Assembly (NCBI RefSeq): GCF_029633865.1
Contig: NC_079212.1
Location: 82,800,672 to 82,864,671, forward strand
Origin: Lampris incognitus
Taxonomy: Eukaryota; Chordata; Actinopteri; Lampriformes; Lampridae
Length of the DNA stretch: 64,000 nucleotides
Direction: 5' to 3'
Below the pieces are notes generated by a model. The model was not told the origin of the DNA. It saw nothing but the letters and a program-made list of their open reading frames with translations, and ran no database searches. A program made the position numbers and the translations under genes. Shown here piece after piece: positions 22,601 to 34,700 of this stretch. Position 1 is the stretch's first letter. The number at the start of each line of letters is the position of its first letter.

Positions 22601-25600
22601 CAACATCACAGAATATACTGTCAACATGTATTTGAACAATTCATATTTCTAAAGGCTTACAGCCTACCTGAAACTGTTCACTTAAAACCAGGGCACGCCT
22701 GTCTTTACACAGCAAAAACTCTTTAGTGTCCAATATGTTCCACAAATCCATTATCCAAACCGCTTATCCTGCTCTCAGGGTCGCGGGGATGCTGGAGCCT
22801 ATCCCAGCAGTCATTTGGCGGCAGGTGGGGAGACACCCTGGCCCTCTCCAGGCCCTCTCCAAGCCATCACAGGGCCAACACAAATACACACATGCACATT
22901 CACATCTAGGGACAATTTAGTACGGCCGAGTCACCTGACCTACATGTCTTTGGACTGTGGGAGGAAACCGGAGCACCCGCAGGAAACCCATGCAGACACG
23001 GGGAGAACATGCAAACTAAATCAGAGTAAACAAAACTAAATCAGAGCAAACCAAACTAAAACAGAGTGGGGTAGGTTGTAGTTTCTCGGCTATAGCTATG
23101 TGCTGGATTTAGTCAAGGAGAACCCAATACAGGTGATCGATCAGAATCGCGCATCACGCAGATGTCTTCAATTTTTCCGTCTTTATTGCCACCACTACAA
23201 CCACAATACTTTTAGTAGTTTACGTCTTCTGCATGTGCCTCTTATAATTTCATACAGGTATCTGATTTGTTATGTTAATTTACACAGAACCATGGCGTCA
23301 TCGGGCTGTTATACAAGGACTGTTGTCCCAAAAACCTTGAAGATAATTTTCTCCAGTTCTGAAGTCCTGGAGAAGAATCTCTACTTCCTAACATGTTGAG
23401 ACATATGCGTTATTCGAGATGTTGCACAATGCTGCTTCTGCAGAGATTCTCTTTCACAGCACATTCTTTGAGTCTCACTTGCTTAATACACCTGATATGA
23501 ATGTTCTGCTACACAAGACCGAGCCCAGAACTCATTATCATTGATTTCATCTGTGGACGTTCGTAACACGCCCTGTTTCTTTGTTTCACGCGGCCATCCT
23601 CAGACACCAGACCATTGCACAACAAATGGTGGCTGTGAGCTGAGTTTCTCTTTTGTCACTCAGGGAGGATGTGTCATGACCGCCTCATGTGAGCGTGTCC
23701 CGACAAGAAGACCCAGCCCAGCTGTCAACAGCACAGAATGATCTGGTCTGAGCTTCAACCCCACAGCCACACAACAAACACGAGCACAGACAGTCCTCAG
23801 GCTGCGTATATTAAGTCTCAGATTGTGAAAATGACTGTTGAGAGGTATTGCTCATCCGAGTGCTGCCATACTTCCCCACTGAACCATTCACAGTACCCAA
23901 CAACAGGCTCGGTAACTCTGCTCTTGTCTGGGGAAAAGCAAACTGGTGTCGCACAGGGTCAGAGGTTAAACAACAGAACCTGTGTTTCCTACCAGCTTGA
24001 TGCCTTTCTGTGAAGAACTTTCTGGAGACAAAAGATGTCTCGGTTATGTCTTTCATTTTCTCAAAAGCTTGGCTTCAGTTTATAGTATGTAAGTGATAAA
24101 ATGGCTGTGATCACACCACCAACAGTTGGCTGCCCAACCCTGTCAAGACAAAAAAGAAGAAGAAGAAGAAGTATGGCCTGTTGACTTTACAACAGTTTGC
24201 CAAAAACAGCCGAGTTTTCGTTTTCAGTTTGACTCTGGAAACCTCCTGTTTAACCCCATGTGTTGTGCCACGATAATGTAAATCATTTGTCTTGTGACAC
24301 GTACAAGTCTCTGGACTTATCTACTGCAGTACACGTATTACACTGCATTACATGTATCATACTGCAGTACATGTATTATACTGCATTACATGTATTATAC
24401 TGCAGTACATGTATTATACTGCAGTACATGTATTATACTGCATTACATGTGTTATACTGCATTACATGTATTATACTGCATTACATGTGTTATACTGCAT
24501 TACATGTATTATACTGGCGTAGTGATCAGATTCCTGCTACTCACCGCTTCTCGAATGCAGAGTTTTTCCAGCTCCAGAAGACAAAGCTCCAGCCGGTCTT
24601 GGAGGGACTGGTGCTTGGACCTCATGGCCCGGGTATGACTGGGCACATCTTTGGTGTGGGTTGTGGGGCTGTCAGAGCCTGTGACGCAGAACAGCAAATA
24701 CACTCAACCGGCGTTAAGTGGCTGTAAAAATGTAAAACTATAAAAAAGCGACACAGGTCATCTTTACATTTCATGTTTTTCCACCTTTGTGTTTCAGATT
24801 TGGTTTTTAATGGCAGTTCTCATCATGTTATTATTTTAATGGCAGTTCTCCTCATGTTATTATTTTTGGCCGAATGTTTATGTACATGAATACTTAATCC
24901 TTCACACTTTACACTAAAACTCCCGTTCAAATACTGTTTGAATCCATGCTCGTCTTTCCAGATTTCTAGGCTACTTTTATTAATGAAAATATTTTTCATG
25001 CAGCCTATGATGGTGTTGCTAATATTAAACACTGTTCAAACAGCAGATAATGAGACTTTCCAAACATATTCAAGATAACAGTACTGTAACTGAATGTACA
25101 CTTGCTGAGTGAGTCTCTAGCATCAGCCCACACACTTTGACCATATCGATGAATTGCTTTTAACACCAGAAATTCTGACCTGCTTGTAAAATAGACCCAT
25201 GGCCCAACTGAAAGGTAAACTTGCACATATTGCTAACAGTTTCACTTCACAAGAGTTGAATTCTCAGAAGCTGGTTGTGTTCGGGGACTCCAACAGCACT
25301 TACAACTTCACAGGTTTCCTAGTAGAACTGACTGCAATGGCAAGTTACTTACACCAGCTCATGCCCAGTACTACATACACTAGTACATATAGTACGACAT
25401 GCAGTACTACATACAGCGTAATGTGCTTAATGGGTGAGAAAACCCGAGGAAGGGGAACTTGGAGCTAATGGGGCCTCAGGTGAAACACGGTGCTGCAGGG
25501 TTCGGTTGCTACTCACAGGGATGGGCCAGAAGTTAACCTTTGGGTTCGCGAAGCGAACCCTAGTTATATGAACAACGACAAAATGGCTGAGAGGGTTATT

Positions 25601-28600
25601 GCATTGTGACATCATCCAAAATAGCTCACTGGAAAAAAGAAAAACGATGGAGGTGAATTCCCCGTGCCAATCCCGGACAACATGACCCCCTGTGGTCATA
25701 TGTCCTCCCACCGACCCCGTATTGGCACGCCCACCGGAAGCGCTATTCCTCTTTGTAAGTCGAACCATCTCCAACTAAATGAGCACCACACCTGTGGCCC
25801 GGGTAGGAGGAGAACGGCTCTATTCTCAGCCATTTTGTCGTTGTTCATATAACTAGGGTTCGCTTCGCGAACCCTAAGTTACATTTCACGTACTCCAAAA
25901 TGGCTGAGAGGGTTATTGCATTGAACAACGACAGGATTTGTGCCTCCGTTCCCTAGCCGTCCAATGAACCCTTCAAACCCCTGGTGGGAAGGGGTACGCG
26001 TTCTGATGAGAGCATCCTAAGAGGCCTGCTCCAGAACAGCGTCGGCAACCGACCGCACCTTAACGTGCCGGTAATAATGCCGTAAGAAAGTGGTCTCACC
26101 ACTCCAAACTGCCGCCTGGCGGATGACCTCCCAGTCGATACCTGACAACACAGCTATCGACGTAGCAGTCCCTCGGGTAGAATGCGCCTTCAGCTTAGGA
26201 GCTGTTTTACCCGCTTTGGTATACGCCTCCGTAATACCATCCACCAGCCAGTGTGCTAGCCTCTGGGTGGAAAGGGCATAACCTGGTTTGCTCACTCTGT
26301 AGGTCAACAGCAGCCTGTCAGACCTACGAATATCTGCTGTGCGCCGCATGTAAAAGCGTAAAGCCCGTACAGGACACGAGAGGTGCAAGCGTTTCTCATC
26401 CCTAGTCACCGGTGACGGATGAAACGCGTGTATCACCACCAGGGCCCTACGTGTCAGGACAGACACAGTTTTGGGCACGAAGCTGGGGTCTGTAAAGAGC
26501 GTGACCATCAGATCACCAGAAAACACCATCCCCTTGATGGTGAGTGCAGTGAGCTCACAACCCCTCGCTGCGGTGGTAAGTGCCAAGAGCACAGCCAGCT
26601 TAGCCGAGACATAACGCATGTCTGCCGTAGACATGGGTTCAAAGGGATCTTTCTCTAGTGCGCGCAGAACAAGGGAAGCATCCCAAGTTTCAGCTCTCGT
26701 AAGCTCCTTAGCTGAGAGCTTCTTAGCACCCAACAGGTACTGCGTCGTGAGCGGGTGCATGAAAACCGTGCTACCCTCGATCTTCCCCCGCAAGAACGTG
26801 AGAGCCGATACACAGACTTTGACCGAGGAGAAAGACCATAGTCTATCACTCCTACAGACCTCCACAAAAGTCAGTATAGGGCCAATCCCTACTGACAAAG
26901 GGTCCATGTCGCGTTCAGCGCAAAATTGGTCAAATCGATTCCAGTACCCCTGGTACCTGGAATACGTGGAGTCTTTACGCGCCGCTAAGATGACAGGAAT
27001 CACTTGCGCACTAAGTCCCATAGCTAAGAGCCTGGCTTTGTAAGCATCCACGCCGCTAATCGGGAGCCTCCTATCCAGGGGCCCTCCCGTAGCAGCCATC
27101 CTGCTTGCGTGAGCGCGTCCGCCCACTCCGGGACGTCGAACCGCTCGCCTACTATCCAGGGCACTATTCGCGGAAACCACGGGGTGCTCGGTTCGTACGG
27201 GGCCACGAGAACTAACTGACCCCCTGTGTGCTCGTACTTGACCACCAGGTCTAGGAGGCACCTGCGCGGCGGGAATGCGTAAAGCATCTCCTCGGGCCAT
27301 GGATCTAGTCCAAGCGCGTTGACCCCCAACGGCGCTAGGTCGGACGGGATCATTGAGTACCAACGAGGGCACTTGTAATTGAGTTTCGATGCGAACAGAT
27401 CCACTTGAGCTACCCCGAACCTCTCCCAGATCATAGCCACTATGGCTGGGTTTAGGCTCCAATTGTCCGCATGCGGGCTGCCTCTCGAGAGGATGTCCGC
27501 TGCTTCGTTGTCCTTCCCAGGAACATGAAGTGCCCTGATTGATAGCGCGTTGCTGTTGACCCAAATCCAAATTTGCATGGCCAACTCTCTGCAACGCTTG
27601 GACTTCATACCGCCTTGGCGGTTGATGTAGGCCTTGGCCGTCATGCTGACTGTCATTATCAGTATGTGACGGCCTATGAGATCCTGAGCGAAATGCTGGA
27701 TAGCCAGCCAAATCGTCTCCGTCTCGCGCGCGTTGATGTGGACCTTCTCCCCAGACGGCCACACTCCTCGCGCTGTTTTGTAGCCAAGGATGGCCCCCCA
27801 ACCCGAGAGGGACGCATCCGTATAAATCGTTACCTCGGGTCCCCTGGGGCCCATAGGGACCCCAGACATGTCCACGCAGGCTCTGTTCCAGTGGTCTAGG
27901 TCCTGCGCTACCACGCACGAGACCAGGATAAGATGGTTGTTGTACCGGCGTTCGTTGCCGTATTTCAAGAAGTGAACTGCGAACCACAATTGCAGTCTCC
28001 TCATGAACAACAGACCTAAAGGAACAACTTGGTGAGCCGATGCCAGAAGGCCCAGCAGCCTCCTGATCATCCGATAAGTGACATATGTCCCCGGGACGAA
28101 ATGTGCTAACGTGGTCCTGGTGGAATGCCATCTCTCTTGCTTAAGGGTTGCGCGCATGGATACCGTATCCAAACTCAGACCCAGATACGTTGCCTGGCAC
28201 GAAGGCCATGGCGCGCTCTTCTTTATGTTGATAGTGAAACCCATGTACTCCATGAATTCCATCAACTCCTGAGTATGGAGTATTGCTTTTTCCGGCGACC
28301 GGGCCAACACCAACAGGTCGTCTAGGAACCATGCCAAGCGCATACCTTTGCGCATCAACACTCCGAGCGCTGCTTTCACACACCTTGTGAATGTCAGAGG
28401 AGAGAGGCGATATCTGAACGGGAGGCACGTGTACTGGTAACACTGACCCCGGTAACAGAACCGAAGATACTTTCTGTGTCTTTCCGCAATCGGACAATGA
28501 TAGAAAGCATCTTTTAGGTCGACCGAAGTTAGCCAATCGGACTGTGTCACCATTGACAGCAGAACCGGTGTGCGTAGCATTTTGAAACTGACCTTCTCTA

Positions 28601-31600
28601 CATACTTGTTGAAGGGTTTCAAATCTAGGATTGGGCGCATGCCCCCATCCTTCTTCGGGACCAGAAAGTAACGGCTGTAAAACCCGTCTTCTCTTTCTAG
28701 GGGAGGAACCACCGTGATTGCCCCTTTCGAGAGTAACTCTGTGAGTTCGTTCTCTAGGATTTGTGCTTCGGCCACCGACCCCGGTTCTGTATGCACTATT
28801 CCCAAGTACGGGGGTACAATACCGTTCTCGAAAAGGATTTGGTGTCCGTGGGCTATCTGATCCAAAACAGAAGCCGACGGGACCAATTCCTTCCACCTGT
28901 GTAACATGCGTGACAGAGGTCTCGTTGCCTCCTGTACCTTGCTGTTCAGGTAGCGCGCGTAAGTTGCGCGCAAAGGGTCTGGGGAAGCCCCGCCCACCAT
29001 GCCCTGCATCCATGGGGGGGCTTCGTCCTTGTAAAGGAGACCCAGATGGGGGAATTGGCGTTTTGAACCTTTCCAAATTACCATTTGACCCATCAGAGAG
29101 ACTAAACATTGTCGCATCATAGTCCCCTCCCAGGGGCTCATTTGCGCTCATGTCATTATTATCCAATATTTCCAGCAGGGATGTTATTACATTGTTATCA
29201 TCATCTTTACCTAAAGATTCAGACAGACAATCAGACTTGCGTTTCAAACCTTTTAATACGCAATCACCATCATCACCAACATAAAAAATTTATTCACATT
29301 CACAACCTTTGGAATAGAACAAGTAGACTGTGCATCAGAAACCAAAATAAAAGGTGCAGTGTTTAGCCCTGCGCATGCTGTGTCCCCTGAACAAGCGTCT
29401 ATATCGCCGGAGACGGCTCTGGAATCAGTCTGTTGGTGTGGGTCGTAACATCCTGCCGAAACACGTCACTTGGCAGCTCCCTTCTTGGAAGTGTCTGTGC
29501 TGTCCGGCTTGGCCGCCTTGGCCGCTGGTTCTGTGGAAGACTGGGAGTTTGGACATGAGCCCTGTCCACGCCCGCGCCCCGCTTTACCACCTCTTTTTGG
29601 ATAAGTCTTTCTCCATTTCTGCTTGCGTGCAGGCTTGTCCCCCTGCCCTTTGCCCACCGCGGGCTTAGGGGTAGGCGGGTTCTTCATCATCGGGAGAAGC
29701 TCCTTGTGCAAGGTTTCGCGCTCGGCCTGGGCGGCCTTGTATTTGCTGATAATGTCCGGGGTCGTTCCAAACAGGCCCTGGTTCCCTGCGCAGGGGTGGG
29801 CCATCCACTCCTTGCAGAATTCCTCTTTTACCCCGGCTGTCTCTAGCCAGAGACGTCTGCGTGAAAGGGTGGAGGCAGCTGCGCTAGAACCGCACTCTAG
29901 AGCGATGAAATACAGCAGCGATCCCAGGGAGTCAGCTATGCGTTCCATTTCCAAGATGTACTCACAACCTGCTTCGCTGGCCACTACGTCACCGAACTCG
30001 GCCCCGTCGATACCTGCTGTCGCGATGGCGGCTTTGCTTTGCTCGACGTTTGATAGGCTGCAGAGCTTGCGCATGTACGCCGTTATCATCCCAGCCGTTG
30101 AGACGAGTCCAGCTGCGCGTGTACTGGCGTGCCATGCATCACACGCATAACGATCCACCTGTTGGCCCCACTGCGAAGGGTGTTTGGGAGTATCGCGAGA
30201 CCCCACCTTGGTGTTAGGGTTGAATGATAAAACGTCCCTCTCTGGTTGCGGAATTTTCCAGTCTTTGTAGTTCAGGTTCCTAACCTCGACTGCTAATAAG
30301 TCAACCCCCTTCTGACTGAACTTTGAGGACGATTTAAGTAGCGGATCCGCCTCCACCCGCTTAAACGCTCGTTCGATGTGAGGATAAGGTGGTAGAGTGG
30401 AGTCCCTGACCCTCTCTGCCATTCGTGGAAAATCGGCTACCACCGGATCTTGAGGATTGCCCGGCTCGGTAACGATGTCGGCAGACTTGACCGCTCGCGC
30501 GAACAGATCGCGGAAACTGGCGAGGAATGTTTCGGACCCACGTTGCATGGCGTCGCCATCTTTGTTTGGTTGAGACGAACTTGGCTGGTCGTCTTCCACG
30601 CCCTGATCGTCTACTTCCTCAGGCAGTGAATCCTCGGGTTCCGCACCCGCCGAATAACATGCCATGGATTCACCAGGGAGAGATAGGATCTCATTGGTCC
30701 AGTCCTCTCTAACTACCCCGGATGGTGGGATAGCCTCTGGCTCCGGAGGGATGCTAATGCTAGCCGCCGTCCCGTGACTGTAGCTAGGAAGCATCGGAGG
30801 GATGTTGCTAGCCTCTGCCCCATGGCTATAGCTAGGTAGCACCATGCTAGCCGCCTCGTTAGCAGGTGCGAAGGGATCTGCAAGTCCCCATCTTTGACGG
30901 TACAGGGCAGCCCATCTTTGGCGCCCCGATCCTCTGATGGTTTTAAGTCGATCTCATTACGGTCTACATCCCTCAAGTAGCCCGTGTAGTGAACATGCGG
31001 GATATGGGAGACACAGTCCGGATGGGGGTCCCATTGGAGCGTCGCCGGTTTAACACACCCGCACCAAGCGTAGAATCCGGCCACATCGACCGGAGTAACG
31101 AACATCTTGGCGATAAAAGGTAAGCTAACTATAAGTTAGTATCTCATATACCAGTATATCACTAGATTACTTGCGTATTTGCAGTTTTACTCTTAATCCC
31201 AGCGAGAGAGAAACAGCCATCGACCGATCTCATTTAGTTGGAGATGGAAAGAGGAATAGCGCTTCCGGTGGGCGTGCCAATACGGGGTCGGTGGGAGGAC
31301 ATATGACCACAGGGGGTCATATTATCCGGGATTGGCACGGGGAATGCACCTCCATCGTTTTTCTTTTTTCCAGCGAGCTATTGTGGATGATGTCACAATG
31401 CAATAACCCTCTCAGCCATTTTGGAGTACGTGAAATGTAACGATAGGTTGTTTGTATGCAAGGTATGGCAACTGCACATTTATAGTAAAAAATAAAATTA
31501 CACAGTTCTTTTACTATACATCTAAAAAAATAAATGATTAAACATTATTTTATTATGGTTTATTTAATTATGCTGTTATAAAATAAAAGATGTGTGACAT

Positions 31601-31672
31601 GAGATGTGTCAATGGCCATTTCTTATCGCCGAGCCAATTTTCATGCATGCAACTTTGGTCTTTTAGTCTGCT

Positions 31673-31765
<93 letters not shown>

Positions 31766-34700
31766 TAACGACCACGGATGCATAGACTCACTCGCCTTTG
31801 GCTAACGGGTCGGACCCTTTAGTCGACTGATTAATGTAGTTGCCTGTGGTGCGGGAGATCTGGGTTCGTGTCCAGGCTGCCCCCTGAGTTCACTACAGTA
31901 TATATATATATATATATGCGCACATACAGTTAGGTCCATAAGTATTTGGACAGTGACACAATATTTGTAATTTTGCCCTGTACACCACCACAGTGGATTT
32001 TTTTTAATCTAAATTTATTTCTGATTTTTCCCTTTTTCTCCCAATTTGTGGCCAATTGATCCCTATTTTAGTTCAAACACCCACCCTCGTACTGCATGCG
32101 TTCGCCAACTGCGTCTCTCCGGCTGGCAGTCTCGAAGGAGACGCCTCCCCACTTTCGTGACAAGGCCGAACCACTGTTTTTTCGGACACACACAGAGACG
32201 CAGTCATGTGACGAACACAAGCCGACTCTGCCCCCCTCCCGATGACGGCGTTGCCAATTATTGCTGCTTCATCGAATCCGGCCATAGTCGGATCTGACGA
32301 GACCGGGGCGCGAACCCCGGTCCCCAGTGGGCAACTGCATCGACACAAAGCCGATGCTTAGACTGCTACACCACCGCGGACCCAGGAACCACCACAGTGG
32401 ATTTGACATGAAGTATTTGAGATGTGATTGAAGAGTAGACTTTCAGCTTTAATTTAAGGGGTTGGATAAAAATATGGCATTAACTGTTCAGGAATTACAG
32501 CCATGGATATACAGGGTCACCCCACTTTCAGAGGCTCAAAAGTAATTGGACAAACACACATAACTATGATTATAACCATTATATTTAATATTTGGAGGAA
32601 AATCCTTTGCAGGCAATGACTGTCTGAAGTCTGGAACCTATCAACATCTTCAAATTCTTGAGTTTCCTCCTTTGAAATGCTCTGCCGAGACTTAATGGCA
32701 GCTGCCTTGAGTTGCTGGTTGTTTGTGGGTCTTTTGGCCGTTAGTTTGATCTTCAGCAAGTGAAAAAAGGCATGTTGAGGTCAGGTGACTGACTTGGTCA
32801 CTGATGAATATTCCACTTTTCTGCCTTGAGAGACTCCTGGGTTGCTTTCTCAGCTTGTTTTGTGTCATTATCCATCTGCAGTGTGACACGCTGTCCTCTC
32901 AGTGTTGTGTCATTTGGCTAAATCTGAACAAATGGTATGTCCATGTAAACATCACAATCCATTCTGCTACTTCTGTCAGTAGTCACATCATCAATAAACA
33001 CCACTGACCAAGTTCCACTGGCAACCATACATGCCCATTTCATAACACTACCTCCACCATGTTTGACAGATGATTTGGTATGCTGAGAATCATGAGCTGT
33101 TCCTTTTGTTCTCCACACTTTTCCTCTTCCCATCCTTCTGGTACAAGTTAATCGTTGCTTCATCTGTCCAAAGAACCTTGGTCCAGAACTGGGCAGGTTG
33201 TTAGATGTTTTTAAACACAGTCTAATCTGGCCTTCCTGTTCTTACGTGACACCAGTGGTTTTCACCTTGTCGTAAACCCCCTCTATTTATTTTCATGCAG
33301 GCGTCTCTTGATTGTAGACTTGGACAATAATACCCCTACCTCTCAAGAGTGTTTGTGACTTCACTAGATGTTGTGAATGTGTTTGTCTTCAGTAGGGAAA
33401 GAATTCTGCGATCATCCACCGTAGCTGTGTTCTGTGGTCTTCCAAGCCTTTTGGTGTTGCTGAGCTTGCCAGTGCATGCTTTCTTTTTAAGAATGTACCA
33501 AAATGTTGATGTGGCCACTCCTCAAGTGTTTACTATCCATCTGATAGATTTCCTTTGCTTGTTCAGCCTAATGATGGCCTCCATCACTTGTATTGACACC
33601 TCTGTGGACTTCATGTTGAGAGTTCCGATGAACAGCTACCATATGCAAATGTAAATACTTGGAATGAAGTCCAGACCTGTATCTGCTTAATTTGTCATGT
33701 ACTAATGATGGAAAAGGTCTTACTTGCCCATCAAAGCACTTGTTAGTCAAGTGTCCAATTACTTTTGATCCTCTGAAAATGGGGTGACCATATATAAATC
33801 TGGCTGTAATAATATGCAATATTTTTGTCCAACCCCTTAAATTAAAGCTGAAAGTCCACACTTCAATCACATATTGGTTACCTCATTTCACATCCACTGT
33901 GGTGGTGTACAGGGGCAAAATTACAAATATTGTGTCACTGTCCAAATATTCATGGAAATAACTGTGTGTACGACATGACAGCACTTCTGTCTCACTCCGC
34001 ATCCCTGTAGGATGCCTTTTATACATAGAGCAAACTAGGGCACCCGTAACTCTAGTTATTTCTATCGATTCAGCACTCTCTATTTTTAATGTAACTTTAA
34101 ATTTAACTCTTTATTTTTATATTATATATCTGTACTTATTGGTCAAATGTCATTGACTGTTGACTAATGAAATGTAAGCTACTAAAAGGTACTGTTGCAT
34201 GTACTCTGTTGGTTAATCAATTCCTGACTCCTAACCCCTCACTCAACATTATGTGAAATATTTTGTCTTCAGCTAGGGATGGGACGTTTACCATTTTTCT
34301 CAATATATCGTGATAACATTCCTGATTAGTTATCATACCGTGTCAAATTTTCATAATCTCATTTACCGTGGTTAAACATAATCTAGGTAGCCGCGCATGC
34401 GCAGCGTGCCATGTTGCTAGTTGAACATGCTACACTGACTAGCTGCTTTTATTCCTAAACAACGCTGGTAGCGCTGCTCCAATTTTTCACCTGCCTAAAC
34501 AGACAAAATCTAAAGTCTGGGCGTATTTTGGTTATTTTGAAAATTGTGAGGCGAAGCTGATAGAAGATGACCCCTCCATCTGCCGAACAGGGGAAGAACA
34601 CCTCCCACATGTTTAACAATCTCCGCCAGCACCACCCTTCACTTACAGCGAGTTTAGGGTGAGTTAGCTTTTAATGTTACTTCATGCACATGAGGATTTG

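Larger units (their letters stand above)
25542..31441 (-). mobile_element. DIRS-type tyrosine-recombinase retrotransposon in INAVA intron 1
   Basis: The element has two inverted terminal repeats (about 25553-25790 and 31215-31441). An internal complementary region at about 25830-25925 joins the complements of both outer ends. This is the DIRS hallmark that templates a circular intermediate. On the minus strand the order is ORF1 (gag-like), ORF2 (reverse transcriptase and RNase H) and ORF3 (tyrosine recombinase). The outer left border near ggttcgcgaagcg is approximate. ORFs 1-3 are long and open, suggesting a fairly young copy. It is in the same orientation as INAVA. Confidence 0.9.
31927..33964 (-). 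mobile_element. Tc1-like transposon, split by a SINE
   Basis: The left end CAGTTAGGTCCATAAGTATT and the right end (complement CAGTTATTTCCATGAATATT) share TTGGACAGTGACACAATATT just inside. TA precedes the left end; the right-hand TA is altered. The transposase on the minus strand is in pieces. Confidence 0.85.

Noticed and set aside
27085-28131. N-terminal half of the 704-residue ORF as part of the DIRS recombinase
   Set aside because: It is Arg/Ser/Gly-rich shadow text of the overlapping RT/RNase H frame. Recombinase similarity starts near 27085.
28141-29000. C-terminal part of the 368-residue ORF (28141-29247) as a separate protein
   Set aside because: After about residue 60 it is the shadow of the RT frame.
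31568-31805. ORFs rich in Thr-His, Val-Cys and Ile-Tyr
   Set aside because: They are artefacts of the (CA)n and (TA)n arrays.
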